Below, piece after piece: positions 1 to 5,425 of a DNA stretch of 5,528 bases (position 1 is the stretch's first letter; each line of letters opens with the position of its first letter). Both the position numbers and the translations under genes were made by a program. This DNA comes from Vulcanimicrobiia bacterium. Its GTDB lineage: Bacteria; Vulcanimicrobiota; Vulcanimicrobiia; Vulcanimicrobiales; Vulcanimicrobiaceae. Location: contig JANWKW010000023.1 in assembly GCA_025451135.1 (NCBI GenBank), positions 1-5,528 on the forward strand, given 5' to 3'. The notes below the pieces were generated by a model, which did not search any database, was not told the DNA's origin, and saw nothing but the letters and a program-made list of their open reading frames with translations.

Positions 1-1162
1 CTTTGATCTCGGCGCGCTGGTAGAATCCGACGCCGCCGACGACGCGATACGGGATGCCGTCCGCGATCAGGGCTTCCTCGAACACGCGCGATTGCGCGTT
101 GGTGCGGTAGAGCACCAGGAAGTCGCGATAGGCCGCACCGTCGCGGACCAGCGACTTGACGCGCTCGACCACGTAGCGGGCTTCGTCGCGCTCGGTCGTC
201 GCCGGGAAGGCCACGATCGGATCGCCGACGCCGCGGCTGGTGAACAGCTTCTTCTCGGCGCGCGTCTTGTTGTTCGAGACGAGTGCGTTGGCCGCGTCGA
301 GGATGGTCTGCGTGCTGCGGTAGTTCTCTTCGAGCTTGAAGACGGCCGCGCCGGGGAAGTCCTCTTCGAAGCGCAGGATCATCTTGTAGTCGCTGCCGCG
401 CCACGAGTAGATCGACTGGTCGTCGTCGCCGACGACCGTCACGTTCTTATGCTTGTCGCCGAGCAGGCGGATCAGCCGGTACTGGGCCTGGTTGACGTCC
501 TGATACTCGTCGACCAGCACGTAGAGGAATTTCTCCTGGTACTTGGTGCGGGTCGGCTTGTCTTTCTCGAGCAGGTCGATCGTGCGCACGATCAGGTCGT
601 CGAAGTCGAGGCTGTTGGACTCGGCCAACCGGCGCTCGTACTCGGCGTAGACGTTGCCGATCTTCTCGCCCAAGAACGAGGTCGTCTTCTCGTGGAACTG
701 TTCCGGCCAGATCAGCGCGTTCTTGGCCTTGGAGATCTCGCTCAGGCAGGCGCCCGGCGCGAGCTGACGCTCGTCGTAATCGAGATCCTCGAGGATGTCC
801 TTGATGACCGCGCGCTGGTCGGCGTCGTCGATGATGACGAAGTTCGAGCCGATGCCGATCTTGGATCCGTCGCGGCGCAGCATGCGCACGCACATCGAGT
901 GGAACGTCCCGACCCACAGGTCGCGGGCGGCTCCGCCGACCATGCGCTCGAGGCGCGCTTTCATCTCGCCGGCGGCCTTGTTGGTGAAGGTCACGGCCAG
1001 GATGCGGTCGGGCGCGACCCCGTCTTCGAGGAGTTTCGCGATGCGGTGCGTGAGCACGCGCGTCTTGCCGCTTCCGGCTCCCGCGAAAATCAGACAAGGA
1101 CCGTCGGTATTGGCGACGGCCGCGGATTGTACGTCGTTCAGGTGCTCGGTGGCAAGGATCAT
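1..1162 (-). CDS. UvrD/PcrA-type ATP-dependent DNA helicase, N-terminal 387 residues (partial)
   Basis: Superfamily 1A 3'-to-5' DNA helicase, a family that unwinds DNA in nucleotide-excision and mismatch repair and strips RecA from DNA. Hand translation gives 387 residues before the window ends; whole family members are usually about 650-750 residues, so the C-terminal half is outside. Visible motifs, in order: Q-motif region (LNDVQSAAV, 8-16), Walker A AGAGSGKT (27-34), motif Ia TFTNKAAGEM (58-67), VGTFHS (84-89), Walker B DEYQD (217-221), motif III VVGDDDQSIYSWRGS (243-257), motif IV region LEENYRS (277-283), LYRTNAQSR (350-358) and GFYQRAEIK (379-387). The start is secure: an in-frame TAG lies four codons upstream (1172-1174) and a purine run (AGGGG) precedes the ATG, although only 2 nt away. 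It follows the glycosidase-like gene by 54 bp on the same strand, so it could be read through from it. No LexA-like site is visible upstream. UvrD and PcrA cannot be told apart from this half. Confidence 0.95.
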   Translation of the reverse strand, partial: MILATEHLNDVQSAAVANTDGPCLIFAGAGSGKTRVLTHRIAKLLEDGVAPDRILAVTFTNKAAGEMKARLERMVGGAARDLWVGTFHSMCVRMLRRDGSKIGIGSNFVIIDDADQRAVIKDILEDLDYDERQLAPGACLSEISKAKNALIWPEQFHEKTTSFLGEKIGNVYAEYERRLAESNSLDFDDLIVRTIDLLEKDKPTRTKYQEKFLYVLVDEYQDVNQAQYRLIRLLGDKHKNVTVVGDDDQSIYSWRGSDYKMILRFEEDFPGAAVFKLEENYRSTQTILDAANALVSNNKTRAEKKLFTSRGVGDPIVAFPATTERDEARYVVERVKSLVRDGAAYRDFLVLYRTNAQSRVFEEALIADGIPYRVVGGVGFYQRAEIK

Positions 1163-1183
1163 TTCCCCTATCTATTCGCCGTC

Positions 1184-1206
1184 CGCCCCAAAACGGCCTC
1201 GGGGCG
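1184..1206. other. weak intergenic inverted repeat between glycosidase-like gene and uvrD-type gene
   Basis: CGCCCC (1184-1189) and GGGGCG (1201-1206) form a 6-bp G+C-only stem with an 11-nt loop in the 54-bp gap. On the minus strand no T-run follows, so it is not a standard intrinsic terminator. It may be a processing or attenuating hairpin, or chance in G+C-rich DNA. Confidence 0.25.
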
Positions 1207-1216
1207 AGCGGAGAGC

Positions 1217-2227
1217 CTAGCGCGCGACGCGCAGTGCGGCGGGTTCGCGGTCGGCCAGGGAGTAGGTCGCGGCCAGGAATGCCAGGGTCGATTCGGCGCC
1301 CATGTTCAGGTTGACCCCCGATTCCTCGAGGCCGTCGTAGCAGCCGCCGCCGCGGGCCAGGAGCATCGTCCGGGAGTTGCGGCCGTAGAACCATTCCAGC
1401 CCGACCCGCGCGAGCGCCGCGTACGCCGGGTCGCCGGTCGCGTCGAACGCCGCGTGGGCCGCGTCGACCAGCGCGGTCGCTTCGAGCGGCTGCTGCGCGT
1501 AGCGCGCGCGCTCCCCGCCGCGGACGTACCAGCCGTTGCTGCCGATCGGCACGTAGATCCCGTTCTCGACCGTGACCGAGACGTAGAACGCGAAGGCGCG
1601 CAGGCCCATCGCGATCGACTCGTCGTCGTGCAGCACCATGCCGGCCCGGATCAGCGCTTCGGGCAGACGGGCGTTGTCGTAGGTCATCCGGTCCTCGAAC
1701 CAGTCCCAGTTCTCGCCGTGGTTGGCCAGATAAGCGGCGCGCAAGTCGCCGGCGATGGCCGTCAGCGCGACCCGGGCCGCGTGGAAATCGGGGACCGCCT
1801 CGAGCGCTTGCGCCAGGCCCAGGCCGGCGTAGGACCACGAGCGCAGATAGCCCAGCTCCGGGATCACCGGCAGGGCGCGCTCGAGCATGCGCGCGCACTG
1901 GCGGCGCCACGAGTCGCGGGGCGCGAAGCGCATGCCGTAGCCGAGCGCCCAGATGGCGCGGCCGATACTGTCCGGCGTGCCGACCTCGTCGAGCCACAGC
2001 CGCGCGTGCGACATGAAGTTGTGGAAGCGGCCGTCCTCGAGCTGGGCGTCGTGGAGAAACGAGAGCGAGGTGGTGGCGACTCGCTCGGCCTCGTGATCGT
2101 CGGGCGCCAAGCGCAGCCGGGAGACGGCGACGATGAACGCGCGCGCCACGTCGTCGGTGCAGTAGCCGGTCGAGCGGTTGGGGATGTCCTCGACGGCGTG
2201 CTGGATCACGCCCACGTCGTCGCTCAA
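1217..2227 (-). CDS. (alpha/alpha)6-barrel glycosidase-like protein, partner of the GT4 glycosyltransferase
   Basis: 336 residues from a TTG codon. It resembles the six-hairpin (alpha/alpha-barrel) glycosidase-like proteins found beside or fused to GT4 glycosyltransferases; this is recalled family knowledge, not a search. Recognisable conserved blocks are GYCTDDVARA (21-30), WDWFED (174-179), YDNARLPEALI (183-193), QQPLEA (245-250), CYDGL (296-300) and NMGAEST (308-314). Aromatic and acidic residues in WDWFED, YDNAR and the final GAES block suggest a carbohydrate-binding cleft, but the catalytic residue and reaction (hydrolase, phosphorylase or accessory) are unknown. There is no signal peptide, so it is probably cytoplasmic. 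The start is doubtful: no Shine-Dalgarno precedes the TTG, and the frame stays open upstream to a TGA at 2279-2281, encoding PTLHHLVTLSDDVGVIQHA, which looks like the family's conserved N-terminus. That stretch has no ATG or GTG and only CTG codons. The true start may be a CTG, or this may be the 3' half of a GT4 fusion. Probably co-transcribed with the GT4 gene. Confidence 0.82.
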   Translation of the reverse strand: MSDDVGVIQHAVEDIPNRSTGYCTDDVARAFIVAVSRLRLAPDDHEAERVATTSLSFLHDAQLEDGRFHNFMSHARLWLDEVGTPDSIGRAIWALGYGMRFAPRDSWRRQCARMLERALPVIPELGYLRSWSYAGLGLAQALEAVPDFHAARVALTAIAGDLRAAYLANHGENWDWFEDRMTYDNARLPEALIRAGMVLHDDESIAMGLRAFAFYVSVTVENGIYVPIGSNGWYVRGGERARYAQQPLEATALVDAAHAAFDATGDPAYAALARVGLEWFYGRNSRTMLLARGGGCYDGLEESGVNLNMGAESTLAFLAATYSLADREPAALRVAR

Positions 2228-2267
2228 GGTGACGAGGTGGTGCAGGGTCGGCAGCTCGTGCTCGCGC

Positions 2268-3476
2268 TTAGGCAGAAGTCACCAGACCGTAGACGGGCTG
2301 CGGAGGCGCGAGTTCGCAGAACAGGCGGCCGTAGTCGGCGGCCACGTGCGGCCAGGTCATCTGCCGGCCGAAGCGATAGGCGCGGCGTTCGGTCGCGCGC
2401 CGCAGCGCGGGATCGTCGAAGAGCGCGATCAGCCACTTGGCGATGGTCTCGCTGTCGCGGAACTTGCACAGGAAGCCGCGGTGGTTGGCCAGCAGCTCCT
2501 CGGCGTAGAGATACGGCGTCGACACGATCGCCTTGCCGCAGCCCATCGCGTACGCGAGCGTGCCGCTGACGATCTGGACCGGATTGAGATACGGCGTCAG
2601 GTAGACGTCGGTCGCTTCGAGATACGAGACGAGTTCGTCGAACTCGAGATACTTGTCGATCAGGCGGACGTTGTTGGTCAGGCCGAACTCGGCGACCATC
2701 GCCTGCAGCGACTCGCGATACGACTCGCCTTCCTGGCGGCGCACGACCGGATGCGTCTCGCCCAGGATCAGGTAGAGCGCTTCGGGATGGTGCTTGACGA
2801 CGTCGCGCATCGCTTCGATCGCGTACTCCAAGCCCTTGCCGCGATTGATCAGCCCGAAGGTCGAGATCACCAGGCGCTGACCGATGCCGAACGAGGCCTT
2901 GGCCGCGTCGGTCGGGCGGAACGGCACGTCGGGCACGCCGTGGTGGATGGTGCGCAGCTTGACCGGATTGATCTTGTAGACGTGCTCGAGCAGGTTGCGG
3001 CCGGTCTCGCTCAAGCCGACCACGGCCGACGCGAAATCGCAGAGGGAACGCGTGATGCGCAGCATGCCTTCGTCGGGCTCCGGCAGGACGGTGTGCATCG
3101 TGAGCACGACCGGCTTCTCGACCTGGCGCAGCAGATCGACCAGCCATTCGCCGCGATCGCCGCCGAACAGGCCGTATTCGTGCTGGACGTTGAGCAGATC
3201 CGACGGATGCTGATTCACGAAGGCCGCGACCTCGGAGTACGAGCCGCGATCGTTCTGCTGCAGGCGCGCGATCACTTGGGAGGGATAGCGGCGGACGTCG
3301 CCGCCCGCTTCGTCGACCGCGATGATCTCGCTGCGGGTGCCGAACGCGCGATCGTACGAGTCCACCACGTCTTTGGTGAAGGTCGCGATGCCGCATTCGC
3401 GCGGCGGGAACGACCCCAGGAAGAGCGCGCGCGGAACCGTCGGGAAATCATCTCGGCGCGGTGCGGCTGCTATCAC
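2268..3476 (-). CDS. GT4-family (GT-B fold) glycosyltransferase, probable mannosyltransferase
   Basis: 402-residue retaining glycosyltransferase of the GT-B fold. The N-terminal Rossmann domain opens with LFLGSFPPRECGIATFT (18-34), a signature of a GT4 subgroup, followed by VQHEYGLFGGDRG (97-109), TMHTVLPEP (126-134) and IHHGVPD (177-183). The C-terminal donor-binding domain starts at STFGLINRGKGLEYAI (205-220), with the KG of the phosphate-binding loop, and continues to SGTLAYAMGCGKAIVSTPY (304-322) and YAEELL (324-329). The usual GT4 E-X7-E pair appears replaced by Q301 and Y309. The donor is not shown by the sequence; GDP-mannose is inferred from the nucleotidyltransferase gene upstream. 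No signal peptide or membrane segment, so it is cytoplasmic. The GTG start is forced: an in-frame TAG lies nine codons upstream with no other start between. A weak GGAG sits 11 nt before it (3488-3491). The gene ends with TAA at 2268-2270, and the homologous frame of the barrel protein opens within the last codons, so the two are coupled or were once fused. Confidence 0.9.
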   Translation of the reverse strand: MIAAAPRRDDFPTVPRALFLGSFPPRECGIATFTKDVVDSYDRAFGTRSEIIAVDEAGGDVRRYPSQVIARLQQNDRGSYSEVAAFVNQHPSDLLNVQHEYGLFGGDRGEWLVDLLRQVEKPVVLTMHTVLPEPDEGMLRITRSLCDFASAVVGLSETGRNLLEHVYKINPVKLRTIHHGVPDVPFRPTDAAKASFGIGQRLVISTFGLINRGKGLEYAIEAMRDVVKHHPEALYLILGETHPVVRRQEGESYRESLQAMVAEFGLTNNVRLIDKYLEFDELVSYLEATDVYLTPYLNPVQIVSGTLAYAMGCGKAIVSTPYLYAEELLANHRGFLCKFRDSETIAKWLIALFDDPALRRATERRAYRFGRQMTWPHVAADYGRLFCELAPPQPVYGLVTSA

Positions 3477-3495
3477 GATCTCTGGTTCTCCAACT

Positions 3496-3517
3496 GTTCG
3501 CTAAGGGGACAGCGAAC
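3496..3517 (-). other. leader hairpin 2 upstream of the GT4 gene
   Basis: Perfect 7-bp inverted repeat GTTCGCT (3496-3502) / AGCGAAC (3511-3517) with an 8-nt loop. In the minus-strand transcript it reads GUUCGCU-GUCCCCUU-AGCGAAC and ends 19 nt before the GTG, just ahead of the weak GGAG. It could modulate translation or mRNA stability. No T-run follows, so it is not an intrinsic terminator. Confidence 0.5.
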
Positions 3518-3520
3518 CAT

Positions 3521-3542
3521 AAGGCTACCTAGCGGCTGCCTT
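3521..3542 (-). other. leader hairpin 1 upstream of the GT4 gene
   Basis: On the minus strand AAGGC pairs with GCCTT; after one A/A mismatch the stem continues G-U, C-G, C-G, closing on a four-base loop GCTA. It would form about two nucleotides after the predicted transcription start and immediately before the second hairpin. With that hairpin it makes a compact structured 5' leader. It matches no riboswitch class I recognise. Confidence 0.4.
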
Positions 3543-3550
3543 CGCCTCCC

Positions 3551-3559
3551 ATAATAGCA
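3551..3559 (-). promoter_or_regulatory. possible extended -10 promoter of the GT4/glycosidase genes
   Basis: On the minus strand TGC-TATTAT (3559-3551) is an extended -10 with five of six bases of TATAAT. A start near 3544 would give a leader of about 68 nt before the GTG. No good -35 is present at 16-18 bp spacing (best CGCAAC or CCGCAA), so the call rests on the extended -10. Confidence 0.4.
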
Positions 3560-3562
3560 TCG

Positions 3563-3572
3563 TTCCCGGGAA
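3563..3572. promoter_or_regulatory. 10-bp perfect palindrome TTCCCGGGAA, candidate operator
   Basis: TTCCCGGGAA is a perfect palindrome just upstream of the proposed -10 of the GT4 gene, where the -35/-10 spacer would lie. That is a usual place for a repressor site. The regulator is unknown; a 10-bp palindrome in G+C-rich DNA can also be chance. Confidence 0.3.
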
Positions 3573-3629
3573 AGTTGCGGAACAAACCTTGCAGACGCCC
3601 GGCGGAGGGCCGAACGGCGAGGGAATGCG

Positions 3630-4697
3630 CTATTTCGGCGGTTCGCCGTAGCGAGCGTTCTCCTCGAGCACGGCGCCCGGCGGGACGATCGCGTCGTGCC
3701 CGATCACGCTGCCGCGCTTGATCGTCGCACCCGCGCCGATCCGGGCCCGGCTGGCGATGATGGTCTCATCGATGCTGGCGCCGTCACCCACCTGCACGCC
3801 GTCCCACAGGACGGATCCGCGCACCGTCGCTCGCTCGCCGATCGTGCAACCTTCGGCCAGCACGACGTTGGGGCCGACGGTGGCGGTGGCCGCGATGGTG
3901 ACGTTCGCGTCGATGTGGACCGGCGGCAGGATCGTCCCGCGCGCGCCGGCCGCACCGTTGCCGGTCAGGCCCGGCTCGAGCCGCAGCGGCATCGCGCCCG
4001 AGAGGATGTCGCGGTGCGCGGCCAGGTAGTGCTCGGGCCGGCCGAGGTCGATCCAGTAGTCGCTGGTGGTGTAGGCGTAGAGCGCGTGGCCCTCGGCCAG
4101 GATCTTCGGGAAGGTCTCGCGTTCGATCGAGACGTTGCGGCCGGCCGGGATCATGTCGAGCACGGCCCGGTCGAACAGGTACGTGCCGGCATTGACCTCG
4201 TCGGTCGGCTCGGTGCCCTTGGCCGGCTTCTCGACGAATGCCGAGATCCTGAGGTCGTCGTCGTGCACGATGCAGCCGAAGGCCGACGGGTCCTCGACCT
4301 TGATCAGGTGCAGGGCGCCGAGGCCCCCCTTCTCTTTATGGAAGGCCATCATGGCCCGCAGGTCCAGGCTGGTCAGGACGTCGCCGTTGAGCACGAAGAA
4401 CGGGCCGGTCACGTGCTGCTCGACGTTCTTGAGCGCCCCGGCCGTGCCGAGCGGCTCGTCCTCGATCACGTAGGTGATGTTCATGTCGAGCTTCGAGCCG
4501 TCCCCGAAATAGTCGACGATGGCCTGCGGCAGGTAGCCGGCCGGCAGGATCACGTCGCGGATGCCGGCCTCGTAGAGCCGCTCCATGGTGCGGGCCAAGA
4601 ACGGCACGTTGGCGATCGGAACCATCGGCTTGGGCGTGCCGTACGTCAACGGACGCAGCCTGGTCCCCTCACCACCCACGAGCACGATAGCCTGCAC
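3630..4697 (-). CDS. mannose-1-phosphate guanylyltransferase-like NDP-sugar pyrophosphorylase with hexapeptide-repeat tail
   Basis: Sugar-1-phosphate nucleotidyltransferase: sugar-1-P + NTP gives NDP-sugar + PPi, in the cytoplasm. With the chosen start it has 355 residues, close to mycobacterial ManB (Rv3264c, about 359), which it closely resembles along its length from memory. Visible are the nucleotide loop VGGEGTRLRPLT (7-18), the PKP lysine (22-24), EPLGTAGAL (81-89), NGD (104-106, metal-binding Asp), FVEKP (154-158), VNAGTYLF (168-175), SIERETFP (190-197) and YWIDLGRPEHYL (214-225). From about 260 to 340 there are left-handed beta-helix hexapeptide repeats. SIERETFP and the overall form favour GDP-mannose; a glucose-1-P enzyme is the main alternative. 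An in-frame GTG at 4710-4712 has no ribosome site, whereas the GTG at 4695-4697 has AAAGGGG (4703-4709) five bases before it and gives the family-like start MQAIVLVGG, so I chose it. It precedes the GT4 gene on the same strand by 153 bp. Confidence 0.9.
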   Translation of the reverse strand: MQAIVLVGGEGTRLRPLTYGTPKPMVPIANVPFLARTMERLYEAGIRDVILPAGYLPQAIVDYFGDGSKLDMNITYVIEDEPLGTAGALKNVEQHVTGPFFVLNGDVLTSLDLRAMMAFHKEKGGLGALHLIKVEDPSAFGCIVHDDDLRISAFVEKPAKGTEPTDEVNAGTYLFDRAVLDMIPAGRNVSIERETFPKILAEGHALYAYTTSDYWIDLGRPEHYLAAHRDILSGAMPLRLEPGLTGNGAAGARGTILPPVHIDANVTIAATATVGPNVVLAEGCTIGERATVRGSVLWDGVQVGDGASIDETIIASRARIGAGATIKRGSVIGHDAIVPPGAVLEENARYGEPPK

Positions 4698-4702
4698 GAA
4701 GT

Positions 4703-4709
4703 CCCCTTT
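4703..4709 (-). promoter_or_regulatory. ribosome binding site deciding the start of the nucleotidyltransferase gene
   Basis: AAAGGGG on the minus strand lies five bases before the GTG at 4697-4695. The upstream in-frame GTG at 4712-4710 would place this sequence inside the coding region and has no such site of its own, so the shorter protein is preferred. Confidence 0.65.
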
Positions 4710-4719
4710 CACGGCGCAA

Positions 4720-4745
4720 AGCGAGGAAGCCTAATGCGCCTCGCT
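4720..4745 (-). other. inverted repeat in the leader of the nucleotidyltransferase gene
   Basis: AGCGAGG (4720-4726) and CCTCGCT (4739-4745) form a 7-bp stem with a 12-nt loop. A possible minus-strand -10, TATAAG (4756-4751), would start transcription near 4744, so the hairpin would be at the very 5' end of that mRNA. No convincing -35 accompanies it. It could be an operator or an mRNA-stabilising hairpin. Confidence 0.35.
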
Positions 4746-4775
4746 GCCGGCTTATACCCGTTCACATTTCGTCTA

Positions 4776-4804
4776 CAGACATACGAACATACGTTCGATA
4801 GAAT
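4776..4804 (+). promoter_or_regulatory. promoter of the HNH gene, probably leaderless
   Basis: -35 CAGACA (4776-4781, four of six bases of TTGACA), a 17-bp spacer, and -10 TAGAAT (4799-4804, five of six of TATAAT). Only six bases separate the -10 from the A of the ATG at 4811, so transcription should begin at or within a base of the start codon. No Shine-Dalgarno is present, as expected for a leaderless message. Confidence 0.6.
4784..4797. promoter_or_regulatory. candidate LexA (SOS) box in the HNH promoter
   Basis: CGAACATACGTTCG has perfect CGAAC/GTTCG half-sites around a 4-bp centre. It fits the GAAC-N4-GTTC LexA/DinR operator known from Bacillus and mycobacteria, including the R-N-R-Y centre of the Bacillus consensus; only its last base departs from that consensus. 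It fills the spacer between the -35 and -10 of the HNH promoter, the ideal position for repression. No lexA gene is in the window, so the regulator is inferred. Confidence 0.65.
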
Positions 4805-4810
4805 AGACCT

Positions 4811-5401
4811 ATGCCCAAGCGCATCTACGATTGGAAGGCGATCCAAGGGTTCTACGACGAGGGCCACGGTTTCGTGGAGTGCCGACTACGGTTCGGCTTC
4901 ACGCACGGCGCCTGGAACAAGGCGATACAGCGTGGGAAGCTGCGACCGAAACCCACCCGATTCACCGACCGCCGGCGCCGCTACGATTGGACTGAGATTC
5001 AGGCCTTCTACGACGAGGGACACAGCTATCGCGAATGCCGTGCCGCCTTCGGTTTCAACGCCCGTGCGTGGCACAAGGCGACGAGGCGCGGCGAGATCCG
5101 AACCCGTCCGCTCGGCATGCCTATCGCCGAACTTCTCACCCGCCGCGGGAGCAGACGAAACGTCAAGCTTCGTCTGCTGCGGCTCGGGATTCTCGAGAAC
5201 AGGTGTAGCGTGTGCGGTCTGTCGGACTGGCAGGGAAAGCCTTTGATCGTCCATATCGACCACATCAACGGGATCAAGGACGACCACCGGCTGGAGAACC
5301 TTCGGATGCTTTGCCCGAACTGCCACAGCCAGACGCAAACCTATGGCGGCCGAAATATCGGGCGGCGAAAGCACTTGCAAAAGGCGGCAGCGAACGTGTA
5401 G
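4811..5401 (+). CDS. HNH nuclease with two tandem N-terminal HTH-like repeats
   Basis: 196-residue basic protein. The C-terminal part is a zinc-ribbon HNH (beta-beta-alpha-metal) nuclease: Cys pairs C132/C135 (CSVC) and C168/C171 (CPNC) bind the structural zinc, and D150-H151 (HIDHING), N163 (RLENL) and H172 (CPNCH) are the expected catalytic and metal-binding positions, all intact. It is preceded by two copies of a repeat of about 43 residues (6-48 and 58-100), each with YDW, FYDEGH, ECR, FGF, AW and KA in the same order, which look like small three-helix DNA-binding units. It is therefore likely to cut or nick double-stranded DNA at a bound site. The biological target is unknown; a defence, recombination, homing or repair role is possible. 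The ATG is chosen because it begins six bases after a -10 element and just before the first repeat. The gene is divergent from the sugar genes, under a SOS-like operator, and 24 bp before tRNA-Gln. Its DNA is less G+C-rich than its neighbours, hinting at acquisition. Confidence 0.88.
   Translation: MPKRIYDWKAIQGFYDEGHGFVECRLRFGFTHGAWNKAIQRGKLRPKPTRFTDRRRRYDWTEIQAFYDEGHSYRECRAAFGFNARAWHKATRRGEIRTRPLGMPIAELLTRRGSRRNVKLRLLRLGILENRCSVCGLSDWQGKPLIVHIDHINGIKDDHRLENLRMLCPNCHSQTQTYGGRNIGRRKHLQKAAANV
4826..4954 (+). repeat. HTH-like repeat unit 1 within the HNH protein
   Basis: Residues 6-48. Aligned without gaps to unit 2, 25 of 43 residues are identical, including YDW, FYDEGH, ECR, FGF, AW, KA and RG. 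The pattern suggests three short helices with a basic end, consistent with DNA binding. Confidence 0.7.
4982..5110 (+). repeat. HTH-like repeat unit 2 within the HNH protein
   Basis: Residues 58-100, second copy of the unit at 6-48, offset 52 residues and joined to it by a short Arg-rich linker (about 49-57). It is followed by the link to the HNH domain. Two units in tandem would suit recognition of a two-part or direct-repeat DNA site. Confidence 0.7.
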
Positions 5402-5404
5402 TAT
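5375..5404 (+). promoter_or_regulatory. possible promoter of the tRNA-Gln/tRNA-Glu cluster
   Basis: TTGCAA (5375-5380) and TAGTAT (5399-5404) are spaced 18 bp apart, each with four or five consensus bases. The -10 overlaps the TAG stop of the HNH gene and the -35 lies in its coding sequence. Transcription would begin near 5411, giving a short 5' leader of about 15 nt ahead of the tRNA. Read-through from the HNH promoter is the alternative. Confidence 0.4.
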
Positions 5405-5425
5405 TACCGGGCCTTCGTAGGCTAT

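Noticed and set aside
291..309. One entry in the findings list at 291-309 carries no title
   Set aside because: It is an empty placeholder with zero interest. The region is ordinary helicase coding sequence and nothing is claimed there.
447..1997. 516-codon minus-strand open frame spanning helicase and barrel genes
   Set aside because: It is out of frame with both real genes and gives an Arg-rich sequence without domains; a shadow of biased codon use.
92..2569. Very long open frame of 825 codons on the plus strand
   Set aside because: It is antisense to the helicase, the barrel protein and part of the GT4 gene, all of which carry recognisable family motifs. Its product is a low-complexity Val/Asp/Arg/Ala-rich sequence typical of a mirror frame in G+C-rich DNA.
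2178..3554. 458-codon plus-strand open frame opposite the GT4 gene
   Set aside because: Antisense to a gene with clear GT4 motifs; its Asp/Val/Ala/Arg composition is that of a complementary-frame shadow.
3600..3629. Possible terminator after the nucleotidyltransferase gene (GCCC/GGGC stem)
   Set aside because: The stem is only four base pairs and no T-run follows on the minus strand.
4771..4793. Short repeats near the HNH promoter: GTCT-AC-AGAC palindrome (4771-4780) and ACATACG twice (4779-4785, 4787-4793)
   Set aside because: Too short and overlapping with the -35 and the LexA-like box to support a separate operator.
3696..5246. 516-codon plus-strand open frame running through the nucleotidyltransferase into the HNH gene
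   Set aside because: It is antisense to the nucleotidyltransferase and out of frame with the HNH gene, and crosses the promoter region; no family motifs are seen.
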